A DNA stretch of 64,000 nucleotides from Aestuariicoccus sp032586235 (GCF_032586235.1 NZ_JAWHTD010000005.1:124001-188000), one strand, 5' to 3'. Numbered from the stretch's first letter, positions 25,288-33,222 are shown. Numbers and translations are program-made. The notes: generated from the sequence alone by a model not told the origin.

Positions 25288-25683
25288 TCAGCTATAAAAC
25301 GCGGGGTCCACCTCGTCGGCGTCGAAATCGATGTGCAGATGGTTCCCGTCCGGGTCCCAGATGTTGACCTGCACAAGCGGGAACCCGGGCACCTTCAAGA
25401 TGCGCATCCGCTCGCCCCGCGCCTCGAGCGCGGCGTGGAACCGTTCAAAGCCCTTGGCGCTGAACGCCCCGTGCTCGAGCTTGAGGTCGGTGCCGGGGTC
25501 CGACGGCTCTTCCGGCACCTCGACGAGATGCACCAGCGGCTGACCGTTGGCATAAAGCCAGGCACCTGGAATCCCAAAGTCCGGCCTTGGCCCGGGTGTC
25601 ATGCCCAGCACCTCGCCATACCAGTCGACCATCGCGTCCAGCTTCGCCGTGCGGATGTTGATGTGATCCAGCCGTTCGATCAT
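25288..25683 (-). CDS. VOC-family (glyoxalase-like) protein
   Basis: A 131-residue vicinal-oxygen-chelate protein with two paired beta-alpha-beta-beta-beta units. It begins MIERLDHINIRTAKLDAMVD and ends with NIWDPDGNHLHIDF; candidate metal ligands are H7, H52 or H70 and a late Glu/Asp/His. It is too short for a dioxygenase and typical of lyase- or binding-type family members. It is 63 bases downstream of preA on the same strand and may be co-transcribed with preT-preA. A role in detoxifying an aldehyde or semialdehyde from pyrimidine breakdown is conceivable but not shown. Confidence 0.8.
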   Translation of the reverse strand: MIERLDHINIRTAKLDAMVDWYGEVLGMTPGPRPDFGIPGAWLYANGQPLVHLVEVPEEPSDPGTDLKLEHGAFSAKGFERFHAALEARGERMRILKVPGFPLVQVNIWDPDGNHLHIDFDADEVDPAFYS

Positions 25684-25746
25684 GCGCGCCTCCCCCTCTG
25701 TCCCCGAACAGTCAAGGACGGTAGAGGCGACAAGTCAACGCGTGCT

Positions 25747-27051
25747 TTACTCCGCCGCCTGCGCCGACGGATTGTTGGGATGGGTCGTCCAGTTGGCGTA
25801 ATCGTCCGACACCACCTTGCCGGTGCGCGGGTCGACCGCGCCGGCGGGCAGGCGTTCCATGGTGATACAGTTCTCAACCGGGCAGACATCGACGCAGAGG
25901 TTGCAGGCCACGCATTCGGCGTCGATCACCTCGAACGTCCGGTCCGGCGACATCGAGATCGCCTGATGCGAGGTGTCCTCGCACGCGGCGAAGCAGCGGC
26001 CGCACTTGATGCAGGCGTCCTGGTCGATCCGGGCCTTGGTGATGAAATTGAGGTTGAGATACTGCCAGTCGGTCACGTTCGGCACCGCGCGGCCGATGAA
26101 ATCGGCGGTAGAGGCATAGCCCTTCTCGTCCATCCATTGCGACAGCCCGCGCTTCATCTCTTCGACGATGCGGAAGCCATAGGTCATTGCGGCGGTGCAG
26201 ACCTGCACGTTGCCCGCGCCGAGCGACATGAACTCTGCCGCGTCGCGCCAGGTGGTGACGCCGCCGATGCCGCTGATCGGCAGGCCGGCGGTTTCCGGGT
26301 CACGGGCGATCTCGGCCACCATGTTCATCGCGATGGGTTTCACCGCCGGGCCGCAATAGCCGCCGTGGCTGCCCTTGCCATCGATGCTGGGTTCGGGGCT
26401 GAAGTCATCGAGGTTGACCGAGGTGATCGAGCTGATCGTATTGATCAGCGACACCGCATCGGCCCCGCCGTTCTTGGCAGCGCGCGCAGGGTAACGGATG
26501 TCGGTGATATTCGGCGTCAGCTTGACGATCACCGGGCGGTCGTAATGCTGTTTGCACCAGCGCGTGACCATCTCGATATATTCCGGCACCTGGCCGACGG
26601 CGCTGCCCATACCGCGCTCGGACATGCCGTGCGGACAGCCGAAGTTCAGCTCGATCCCGTCCGCGCCGGTCTCGGCCACCCGGGGCAGGATCGCCTTCCA
26701 GGCGGCCTCTTCGCAGGGCACCATGATCGAGGCGATCAGGGCCCGGTCAGGGTAATCCGCCTTGACGCGGGCCATTTCCTCGAGGTTCACCTCGAGCGGC
26801 CGGTCGGTGATCAACTCGATATTGTTGAGCCCCAGAACCCGCCGGTCGGCCCCGTGGATGACCCCGTATCGCGGGCCGTTGACGTTGACGATGGGCGGCC
26901 CGGCCTCGCCCAGTGTCTTCCAGACGACACCGCCCCAACCCGCCTCGAAGGCGCGGCGAACGTTGTATTCCTTGTCCGTGGGCGGGGCCGAGGCCAGCCA
27001 GAAGGGATTGGGGCTGGTGATGCCCAGAAAGTTCGTCGTCAGGTCAGCCAT
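25747..27051 (-). CDS. preA: NAD-dependent dihydropyrimidine dehydrogenase, catalytic subunit PreA
   Basis: A 434-residue FMN- and iron-sulfur protein that reduces uracil and thymine to the 5,6-dihydro forms (reversible). The dihydroorotate-dehydrogenase-like barrel starts with TTNFLGITSPNPFWLASAPP. The substrate region includes ELNFGCPHGMSERGMG, whose loop supplies the general-acid cysteine, and KLTPNITDI. The C-terminus carries two 4Fe-4S motifs: CIKCGRCFAACEDTSHQ and CVACNLCVDVCPVENC. The start MADLTTN is chosen by family; more upstream in-frame codons run through GC-rich palindromes and are not protein-like. PreT, its electron-transfer partner, is immediately upstream. Confidence 0.95.
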   Translation of the reverse strand: MADLTTNFLGITSPNPFWLASAPPTDKEYNVRRAFEAGWGGVVWKTLGEAGPPIVNVNGPRYGVIHGADRRVLGLNNIELITDRPLEVNLEEMARVKADYPDRALIASIMVPCEEAAWKAILPRVAETGADGIELNFGCPHGMSERGMGSAVGQVPEYIEMVTRWCKQHYDRPVIVKLTPNITDIRYPARAAKNGGADAVSLINTISSITSVNLDDFSPEPSIDGKGSHGGYCGPAVKPIAMNMVAEIARDPETAGLPISGIGGVTTWRDAAEFMSLGAGNVQVCTAAMTYGFRIVEEMKRGLSQWMDEKGYASTADFIGRAVPNVTDWQYLNLNFITKARIDQDACIKCGRCFAACEDTSHQAISMSPDRTFEVIDAECVACNLCVDVCPVENCITMERLPAGAVDPRTGKVVSDDYANWTTHPNNPSAQAAE

Positions 27052-27082
27052 CTTGGGCCTCCGTGTGAATATGTCTCGTCGC

Positions 27083-27106
27083 GGCCCCGGACCCTGATCC
27101 GGGGCC
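27083..27106. repeat. 24-base GC palindrome (variant copy)
   Basis: GGCCCCGGA-CCCTGA-TCCGGGGCC, with 9-base arms and a 6-base loop, in the 95-base gap between preT and preA. It is a longer relative of the 21-base palindromes and lies 15 bases from the next copy. It could fold in the preTA transcript. Confidence 0.75.
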
Positions 27107-27121
27107 TCCTCGTTCCAAGAG

Positions 27122-27142
27122 GTCCCGGGGCAGGCCCGGGAC
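27122..27142. repeat. 21-base GC palindrome (copy 2)
   Basis: GTCCCGGG-GCAGG-CCCGGGAC: 8-base arms and a 5-base spacer, 4 bases beyond the preT stop codon. It has the same geometry as the copies at 19922 and 36210. Confidence 0.75.
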
Positions 27143-27146
27143 TGTG

Positions 27147-28472
27147 TCAGCCCCGCAGCGCCGCATCGATATCCTCTGCCGCGTCCCGGCCTTCGGCCAC
27201 GGCAACGACCGTCAGATCCTCGCCCGGCGTGCAATCGCCCCCGGCCCAGACCCCTGGCACCGAGGTCCGCCCAGCCCCGTTGATGGCGATCTTGCCATTC
27301 GCGAGGTCGAGCCCGTCCAGCACAGCGAGTTTCTGACCGATGGCGCGGAAGACCTGGTCGGCAGGCAGGCGCAAAGTCTCGCCGGTGCCCTGCAGACGGC
27401 CATCCACCTCGGCGGTGTATTCCAGTTCGATCTCTCGCACCGCGCCGTTGCCGTGGATCGCCTTGGGCATGACGTCGGTCAGCAGCCGCACGCCCTTGGA
27501 CGTGGCCAGATCCTGTTCGTAGCGGCTGGCCCCCATCTGCGCCTGCGACCGGCGGTAGGCGACGGTCACGCTTTCGGCACCCAGCAGCTTTGACTGCACA
27601 GCCGCGTCGATGGCCGTCATGCCGCCACCGATCACCACGACGTTGCGCCCGACCGGAAGCGTTGCCAGATCGGACGCCTGCCGCAGGTCGGCGATGAAGT
27701 CCACCGCATCGGCAACACCATCCTTGTCCGCCCCGTCGACCGGCAGGCCGTTGACGGCGCCAAGGCCCATGCCCAGGAAAACCGCGTCATATTCAGCGCG
27801 CAGCCCCTCCAGCGTGATCGCGCCGCCCAGCGCCTTGCCGTATTCGATGCTGATCCCGCCGATGCCCAGCAGCCATTCGACCTCGCGCGCGGCGAAGTCG
27901 TCGGTCGACTTGTAGGCCGCGATCCCGAATTCGTTCAGCCCGCCCGGTTTCGCCCTGGCCTCGAGGATGACCACGTCATGCCCCTTCATCGCCAGCCGGT
28001 GCGCACAGGCCAGCCCTGCCGGCCCCGCGCCGACGACAGCCACGCGCTTGCCGCTGAGCGCGGCCCGCGTGAACGGGTGGCCCTGCTGCGCCATCCTCGT
28101 GTCGGTGGCGTGGCGCTGCAGGCGCCCGATCTCGACCGGCTTGCCCTCGGCCGCCTCGCGCACGCAGGCCTCTTCGCAAAGCGTCTCTGTCGGGCAGACC
28201 CGGGCGCACATGCCGCCAAGGATGTTCTGCTCGAAAATCGTCTGCGCCGCGGCCTCGGGCTGGCCGGTGGCGATCTGGCGGATGAAAAGCGGAATGTCGA
28301 TGGCCGTGGGGCAGGCCGTGATGCAGGGCGCATCGTGGCAGAAATAGCACCGGTCCGCCGCAACCGCCGCCTCATGCGGATCGAGCGGCGCGTGCAGATC
28401 GGCGAAGTTGGTCAGGAGTGTTTCGTGATCGAGACGCCCAGCGGCGATCCCCGATTTACGCAGATCTGTCAT
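27147..28472 (-). CDS. preT: NAD-dependent dihydropyrimidine dehydrogenase, subunit PreT
   Basis: A 441-residue flavin and iron-sulfur protein like the GltD small subunit, passing electrons from NADH to PreA. The N-terminal cluster-binding cysteines lie in CYFCHDAPCITACPTAIDI and CARVCPTETLCEEACVRE. The FAD dinucleotide fold is VAVVGAGPAGLACAHRLAM (about 150). The NAD fold is VVVIGGGMTAIDAAVQSKL (about 275). The C-terminal FAD contact is GVWAGGDCTPGEDLTVVAVA. Length is typical for PreT (about 410-450). It is the first gene of the preT-preA(-VOC) transcript; an AT-rich palindrome lies 49 bases upstream of its start. Confidence 0.93.
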   Translation of the reverse strand: MTDLRKSGIAAGRLDHETLLTNFADLHAPLDPHEAAVAADRCYFCHDAPCITACPTAIDIPLFIRQIATGQPEAAAQTIFEQNILGGMCARVCPTETLCEEACVREAAEGKPVEIGRLQRHATDTRMAQQGHPFTRAALSGKRVAVVGAGPAGLACAHRLAMKGHDVVILEARAKPGGLNEFGIAAYKSTDDFAAREVEWLLGIGGISIEYGKALGGAITLEGLRAEYDAVFLGMGLGAVNGLPVDGADKDGVADAVDFIADLRQASDLATLPVGRNVVVIGGGMTAIDAAVQSKLLGAESVTVAYRRSQAQMGASRYEQDLATSKGVRLLTDVMPKAIHGNGAVREIELEYTAEVDGRLQGTGETLRLPADQVFRAIGQKLAVLDGLDLANGKIAINGAGRTSVPGVWAGGDCTPGEDLTVVAVAEGRDAAEDIDAALRG

Positions 28473-28520
28473 GTCGGCTTCCTAAGCGGCTTCATACGAT
28501 CAGCCTGCCACAAGAATTTT

Positions 28521-28538
28521 TTTTATCAAACGGTAAAA
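28521..28538. promoter_or_regulatory. AT-rich palindrome upstream of preT
   Basis: TTTTATCAAACGGTAAAA: 5-base arms TTTTA/TAAAA around an imperfect core, set in the AT-richest stretch of the area (28511-28550). It lies 49-66 bases before the preT start, a usual place for an operator. It does not match the RutR sequence at 24502, so a second regulator is possible; the binding protein is unknown. Confidence 0.45.
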
Positions 28539-28604
28539 TTTAAAAAATTGCGCAAGGGGGCGCGGCGCGGGCTGCGCGGATGACAAATTGAGCGTCTGTG
28601 AAGA

Positions 28605-28823
28605 TCAGGGGCGACCGTCGCCGTTCTGAATGACCACGACGCCGCCTGCGGTGTCGCCCGGGCGTGAGGCCGGAAAGTCCGAGAACGACTCTCGTGCCGT
28701 CGCCGCTGCGGGCGCTTGGCCGCCGGCGACAAACCCGGACCCGCCCTGCTGAAACCCCAAGACAGCCACCAGAAAGATCACGACCACGAAAAAAACGGCC
28801 CCCACCAGAACGACCAGAGTCAT
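28605..28823 (-). CDS. Small single-pass membrane protein, unknown
   Basis: A 72-residue product beginning MTLVVLVGAVFFVVVIFLVA, a strong membrane helix at residues 2-24, then a Gly/Ala/Ser-rich tail ending GGVVVIQNGDGRP. No family is recognised. The start codon lies only 25 bases from the left end of the insertion sequence, so its promoter region has probably been altered by the insertion. It is divergent from the large membrane gene on the other side of the IS; before insertion their starts were about 50 bases apart. Confidence 0.55.
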   Translation of the reverse strand: MTLVVLVGAVFFVVVIFLVAVLGFQQGGSGFVAGGQAPAAATARESFSDFPASRPGDTAGGVVVIQNGDGRP

Positions 28824-28848
28824 CTTGTCGCCGTCCAGCGTCCCGCTA

Positions 28849-28868
28849 GGCTCCAGACCCATTGATTT
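28849..28868 (+). repeat. Left inverted repeat of the IS
   Basis: Twenty bases beginning GGCTCCAGACCCATTGA. It matches the inward-read right end (29691 downward) apart from two substitutions and a one-base gap after ATTGA. The flanking TA lies at 28847-28848. Confidence 0.85.
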
Positions 28869-28911
28869 CGGGCCTTTGGCATGATTCAGGCTCCGCAAGG
28901 AGACCCGATCG

Positions 28912-29671
28912 ATGAGCAATCTTTACTGGCTGACGGACGCCCAAATGGAGCGTCTGAAGCCGTTCTTTCCCAAGAGCCATGGCAAGCCCCGCGTCGATGA
29001 TCGCCGCGTCCTCAGCGGCATAATCTTCATCAATCGCAATGGCTTGCGCTGGTGTGATGCGCCAAAGGAATACGGCCCGGCGAAGACCCTTTACAACCGC
29101 TGGAAGCGCTGGAGCGACAACGGCGTCTTCGCCCGGATCATGGTCGGCCTGCATCGCCGGAACGCGCCGAGCACAAGACGATCATGATCGACGCAACCTA
29201 TCTCAAAGCACACCGCACGGCGTCGAGCCTATGCGTGAAAAAGGGGGGCGTGGGCGCCAGATCGGGCGCACCAAGGGCGGCATGAACACCAAGCTGCACG
29301 CCGTCGCCGATGCCAAGGGGCGCCCAATCGGGTTCTTCATGTCCGCCGGCCAGGTCAGCGATTACACCGGCGCAGCGGCGTTGCTGGGCAGCCTGCCGAA
29401 AGCGGGCTGGCTGCTGGCCGACAGGGGCTATGATGCCGATTGGTTCAGAGAAGCGTTGAAAGACAAGGGGATAAAGGACTGCATCCCGGGCCGGAAGTCG
29501 CGCAAGAAGGCGGTGAAATACGACAAGCGGCGCTACAAACGGCGCAACCGCATCGAGATCATGTTCGGCAGGCTCAAGGATTGGCGGCGCGTGGCAACCC
29601 GATACGACCGCTGCCCGGAAACGTTCTTCTCCGCAATCATGCTCGCCGCAACCGTTCTGTTCTGGCTATGA
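28912..29671 (+). pseudogene. IS5/IS427 transposase, split over three frames (probably inactive)
   Basis: The first part (28912 to about 29150) begins MSNLYWLTDAQMERLKPFFP and carries the N-terminal IS5-type region through RWKRWSDNGVFARIMVGL. The reading then has to move by -1 near 29149-29152 to continue as ASPERAEHKTIMIDATYLKA, which contains the first catalytic aspartate (MIDATYLKAH). It must shift -1 again at GGGGGGC (about 29235-29245) to reach the last part with GRTKGGMNTKLHAV, the second aspartate in LADRGYDADW and the final RRNRIEIMFGRLKDWRR region with the catalytic Glu. The second shift looks programmed; the first looks like a one-base deletion and would inactivate the enzyme. Confidence 0.82.
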
Positions 29672-29691
29672 AATTCAATGAGTCTGGACCC
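29672..29691 (-). repeat. Right inverted repeat of the IS
   Basis: Read on the minus strand from 29691 it begins GGGTCCAGACTCATTGAATT, the partner of the left end. It contains an ATG at 29678 that is in frame with the downstream membrane gene, so the IS end may supply a start codon to that gene. Confidence 0.85.
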
Positions 29692-31090
29692 TAAGTGGGC
29701 GCAAGATGAATTTTCGGATATGCTCAAGAGAGTTGAGTCCACGCAACCGACACAAAGTGGCTCCGATGGGAACGGAGCCAACGAGGGAAGCGGCGAAGAT
29801 GAAGAAAACGGAGAAGAAAGCGAAGACGGGAGCAGCGGCGAAGAGGCGGAAACCGCAACAGCCCGGGTCGACAGCTTCGATATATTCCGCGTCACAGTTG
29901 CCAACGTCGTTTTGGTCCTTGGCTATGCGATCATCGTTGGCACAACGCTCTTAATTCAACGCTCAACGATTAATACCGAGCTTTACAGACGCTGGTCCGA
30001 CAGCATCTACTTCTTTGGCTTCATCATGACGCTGACGGCGCTGATCGTGGCGCTTGCCTCTACCGCGGCTCCCGGATCGGGAGCATTGATCGGCGTCGTT
30101 ATCCAGAATGCGGTCGCGCTCTCCAGCACGGTCATGGCCCTGATAGCGCGGACCATCATCATTCTTATTGGCCCGGTCGACGAGGAAGAAGAGCCGTTCA
30201 CGCTGGAATTGCTGCAATCCCAGGTCAACCGGCTGGCAGAAAAGGTTGGCGAGGTGGCGGAGAAAACCGCTGTACTCGCGGGCGCCGTGGCCGCGAGCGA
30301 GGCGCAGATCGGCCAGACGACGACGACCTTCCGCAAAAGCGCCGATGAGGTCTCGAACACGTTGTCTGAAAAGGCGCGCGAAATCGAGGCGCTCGCGATT
30401 GACGAGGACGCGCTGTCAGAGACCATCGCGCGCATCGCCAAGCTGGCAGTGTCCAGGATCGACGATGAAATCGGCACCGTCGCGAATGCGCTCAAAGACT
30501 CCGCGGCAGAGATAAAGGGTGGCGCCGGGTCGCTTCGGAGCGGCTTCGAAACGCTGGGCACGACTGCAAACAGCGCGGCGACAAAAACGGGCGAAGCCTT
30601 CGACGGGCTCAAGACCAGCATCGACGCCGTCGATGCCGACGAGATCCTGCGCGATGGCCTCAAGGGGACGCTGGCCAAGGTCGGAAACGCGCTCGACGAG
30701 GAAACGGCGCGGCTGACGGAATCCGTGAACCGCCTGATCGAGGGGCTTGAGGCCAGCGGATCCGCGCAGAGCGCCTTGCGCGAAGACGCCGAGGCGCTGG
30801 TCGCGGAAATCTCCGAGCGCGGCGAGAAACTGCAGAGCCTGAACGACGCCATCGAGCAAATCATGGACCGGGTCGACAATTCGTTCCTCGACCCGGCGTG
30901 GCATGACGCGCAGGGCAGGCGGCAGAAGGCGCTGAAGGCCGAGATGGAAAAGCTGACCGCGGCCATAGACGCGGCCACCCAAACCCGCGCGATCTGGATG
31001 AAACGGACGGGGTCGTTCCGTGATTGGGTGGGATCCCTGTTCGGCCGGTCGCACCGGTCGGACGATGACGACAAGGGCGCGTCTGGATGA
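29678..31090 (+). CDS. Membrane protein with long helical cytoplasmic tail, MotA/TolQ/ZorA-like partner (tentative)
   Basis: A protein of up to 470 residues. A very acidic N-terminal stretch (about 20-62, Glu/Ser/Gly-rich) is followed by membrane segments near 73-94, 110-127 and 133-165; the last two carry small-residue-rich faces (ALIVALASTAAPGSG, GVVIQNAVALSSTVMALIAR). From about 170 to 440 it is predicted helical and coiled coil (QVNRLAEKVGEVAEKTAVLA and onward). The stop overlaps the next gene, a MotB/OmpA-like protein, by 4 bases. That gene order and the topology resemble ZorA-ZorB, TolQ-TolR or MotA-MotB; I see no diagnostic MotA motif, so the family is inferred. The ATG at 29678 is inside the IS right end with no ribosome site; the next in-frame ATG is 29720. 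The native 5' end may be lost. The first 300 bases are lower in GC than neighbours. Confidence 0.6.
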   Translation: MSLDPKWAQDEFSDMLKRVESTQPTQSGSDGNGANEGSGEDEENGEESEDGSSGEEAETATARVDSFDIFRVTVANVVLVLGYAIIVGTTLLIQRSTINTELYRRWSDSIYFFGFIMTLTALIVALASTAAPGSGALIGVVIQNAVALSSTVMALIARTIIILIGPVDEEEEPFTLELLQSQVNRLAEKVGEVAEKTAVLAGAVAASEAQIGQTTTTFRKSADEVSNTLSEKAREIEALAIDEDALSETIARIAKLAVSRIDDEIGTVANALKDSAAEIKGGAGSLRSGFETLGTTANSAATKTGEAFDGLKTSIDAVDADEILRDGLKGTLAKVGNALDEETARLTESVNRLIEGLEASGSAQSALREDAEALVAEISERGEKLQSLNDAIEQIMDRVDNSFLDPAWHDAQGRRQKALKAEMEKLTAAIDAATQTRAIWMKRTGSFRDWVGSLFGRSHRSDDDDKGASG

Positions 31091-31947
31091 GCCTGTTCCG
31101 CCGCAAGATCGTCGAACGTGAAGACATCGTCGCGGCGTCGATGAGCGAGATCATGCTCTTCTTCCTGTTCGTCTGTCTGATCCTGCTGGGCAATATCCTC
31201 GATCTTTACGGTGCGACCAACGACGCGGGTCCCAGCGATCAGGACCAGGCCATCGCCCAGCTGACAGTCGCCAACGCAGAGCTGACCGGCAAACTGAACG
31301 GTGCGAACGCAACGATCGCAGCACTAAGGGGGCAGATTCTTCGGGGAAACGCAGACGTCAAGGACAAGGATGCAAAGATCGGTGCCTATGCCGCCAAGAA
31401 CAAGGAATTGGAGGAGCGGATCGCAGAGCTGGAACTGCAGATCACGCTGTTGGAGAACCGCCACGACCTGCCGATGTCGATCAGCCTGGCGGAAAACGCG
31501 GGCTATACGTTCGACAGTGGCGAAACCGACATCACTCCGGAGTTCCGCCGGGAGTTCAGTCAGTCAGGACAGAGGGAGTTTCGCGACCTTCTGGCCAACG
31601 CCCAGGTCGCGATCCAGGCGATCGAAGTGATCGGGCATACCGATGAACGGCCGGTGAACACCACTCGCTACAGCAATCTGGATCGAAGTCTGAAAAGTCA
31701 TGTGAACGGTTTCGGCGGCTCGCTCCGCTTTGTCGACAACGTCGGTCTGGGCATGGCCCGCGCCGCCGAGGTCGCCCAATTCCTCAAGCAGTACCTGCCG
31801 CCGGGCAAATCCTACCAGATCATCCCGTTGTCGGCCGGTCAGTTGCAGCTGCCCAACAACCGGCTGGCGCCGGGCAGGAGTCCCAATTCGACCGACATTC
31901 AGGCACGGCGCAGGATCGAGATCCGTTTGCGCAGCCAGACGCGCTAG
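31087..31947 (+). CDS. MotB/ZorB-like protein with OmpA-type peptidoglycan-binding domain
   Basis: A 286-residue protein. A short basic N-terminus (MSLFRRKIVERED) precedes one membrane helix (about 18-40, SEIMLFFLFVCLILLGNIL) with acidic E21 near its start, where MotB, TolR and ZorB carry the proton-accepting carboxylate. A coiled coil follows (about 55-130, with ELEERIAELELQITLLENRH). The C-terminal OmpA-like domain (about 150-285) shows IEVIGHTDERPV, GLGMARAAEVAQFLKQYLPP and ARRRIEIRLRSQ. These parts in this order define a stator-type B subunit anchored to peptidoglycan. With the preceding gene it forms a two-gene module. No flagellar, Tol or Zorya C/D genes are adjacent. Confidence 0.75.
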   Translation: MSLFRRKIVEREDIVAASMSEIMLFFLFVCLILLGNILDLYGATNDAGPSDQDQAIAQLTVANAELTGKLNGANATIAALRGQILRGNADVKDKDAKIGAYAAKNKELEERIAELELQITLLENRHDLPMSISLAENAGYTFDSGETDITPEFRREFSQSGQREFRDLLANAQVAIQAIEVIGHTDERPVNTTRYSNLDRSLKSHVNGFGGSLRFVDNVGLGMARAAEVAQFLKQYLPPGKSYQIIPLSAGQLQLPNNRLAPGRSPNSTDIQARRRIEIRLRSQTR

Positions 31948-31950
31948 GGC

Positions 31951-33120
31951 TCAGATCGCGTCGCGGTCGCGCAGGGTGGCGATCTCGGCCGCGTTATATC
32001 CCAGCTCTTGCAGAACCGTCTCGGTATCCGCGCCCAGCGCCGGGATCGGATCCATGCGGGCCTCGGTCAGGCCGGGGGGCAAGAGCGCGGGCACCCGGCC
32101 AGCGGGGCTGCCGACCTCGGTCCAGCGGGCGCGGGCCTCAAGCTGCGGATGCGCCCAAAGCCCCGCCATGTCGTTGATACGCGCGGTGGCGATGCCCGCC
32201 GCCTCGAGCATCCGCACCACATCGCCCGCGGTCATTTCCGCGAACCCGGTCTCGATGATGTCCCGCAGCGCGTCCTGATGACCGGCGCGGGCGGCGTTGG
32301 TGGCAAAGCGCGGATCCTCGGTCAGCTCGGGCCGGGACAGGACGTCGCTGCAAAACCTGCGCCACTCGCGTTCGTTCTGCAGGCCCAGCATCACCTGCCC
32401 GCCGTCGCCCGTGGCGAAGGGGCCGTAAGGAAAGATCGTGGCATGGGCGGCCCCGGCGCGCGCGGGCGGCGCGGCCCCGTCGAAGGCGTAATACATCGGG
32501 TAGCCCATCCATTCCGCCAGCGCCTCGAGCATCGAGATGTCGATCTGGGCGCCTACCCCGGTGCGCCCGCGCGCGATCAGCGCCGCGAGGATGGAGGAAT
32601 AGGCGTACATCCCCGCCGCGATATCGGCGACCGAAATGCCTGCCTTGGCCATCCGCTCGCCCTCGCCCGTCACGGACAGAAAGCCCGCCTCGGCCTGGAT
32701 CAGCAGGTCGTAGGCCTTGCGCGCGGCGTCCGATCCATCGGGCCCGTAGCCCGAGATATTGCAGACGATCAACCGGGGATGCGCCTCTTGCAGATCGGCA
32801 TAGCCCAGCCCCATCCGCTGCGCAGCACCTGGGGCGAGGTTCTGCACCAGCACGTCGGCCTGGCCGAGCAGACGCCGCAGCACCTCTTGCCCGCCGTCGG
32901 ATTTAAGGTTCAGCGTCACGCTTTCCTTGGACCGGTTGGTCCAGACGAAATGCGACGACATCCCGCGCACCCGGGTGTCGTAGCCGCGCGCAAAGTCGCC
33001 CGTTCCGGGACGTTCCACCTTGATCACCCGCGCGCCGTGATCCGCCATATGCCGCGTGCAAAGCGGCGCCGCAACCGCGTGTTCCAGCGTGACGACGGTG
33101 ATCCCCTCGAGTGCGCGCAT
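31951..33120 (-). CDS. CaiB/BaiF family CoA-transferase
   Basis: A 389-residue family III CoA-transferase, which moves CoA between organic acids without a ping-pong succinyl intermediate. It begins MRALEGITVVTLEHAVAAPL, has the HMADHGARVIKVERPGTGDFAR nucleotide-binding segment (about 24-45) and a VWTNRSKESVTLNLKS segment. The catalytic aspartate is expected in RKAYDLLIQAEAGFLSVTG near residue 150-170. The start has AAGGGG 5 bases upstream. It is a lone gene: convergent with the MotB-like gene (3-base gap) and divergent from the large secreted enzyme. The acid substrates cannot be named. Confidence 0.9.
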   Translation of the reverse strand: MRALEGITVVTLEHAVAAPLCTRHMADHGARVIKVERPGTGDFARGYDTRVRGMSSHFVWTNRSKESVTLNLKSDGGQEVLRRLLGQADVLVQNLAPGAAQRMGLGYADLQEAHPRLIVCNISGYGPDGSDAARKAYDLLIQAEAGFLSVTGEGERMAKAGISVADIAAGMYAYSSILAALIARGRTGVGAQIDISMLEALAEWMGYPMYYAFDGAAPPARAGAAHATIFPYGPFATGDGGQVMLGLQNEREWRRFCSDVLSRPELTEDPRFATNAARAGHQDALRDIIETGFAEMTAGDVVRMLEAAGIATARINDMAGLWAHPQLEARARWTEVGSPAGRVPALLPPGLTEARMDPIPALGADTETVLQELGYNAAEIATLRDRDAI

Positions 33121-33222
33121 CCCGTTCCCCTTTTCGGTCCTCGGTCGCAAAGCCCGCTGGCCTTTGACCCTGCATCCGTATAGCCCATAGTCCGGTAGGG
33201 GCGAGAGCAACAGGGCAATCCG

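Larger units (their letters stand above)
28849..29691 (+). mobile_element. IS5-family (IS427-like) insertion sequence
   Basis: An 843-base element bounded by imperfect inverted repeats: left end GGCTCCAGACCCATTGATTT (28849-28868) and right end, read inward, GGGTCCAGACTCATTGAATT. Flanking TA dinucleotides on both sides (28847-28848 and 29692-29693) fit the short target duplication of this subgroup. It holds one transposase reading region spread over three frames. Size, ends and coding layout match IS427-type members of the IS5 family. It lies between a small membrane-protein gene and a MotA/ZorA-like gene. Confidence 0.88.

Noticed and set aside
28605..28919. A longer form (104 residues) of the small membrane protein starting at 28919
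   Set aside because: That start would lie inside the insertion sequence and the extra residues are encoded by the IS left end; the ATG at 28823 directly precedes the membrane helix.
29678..31947. Calling the two-gene membrane module a complete Zorya defence system
   Set aside because: No zorC/zorD or zorE-type gene is adjacent and the first protein lacks a motif that would distinguish ZorA from other stator A subunits, so only likeness is claimed.
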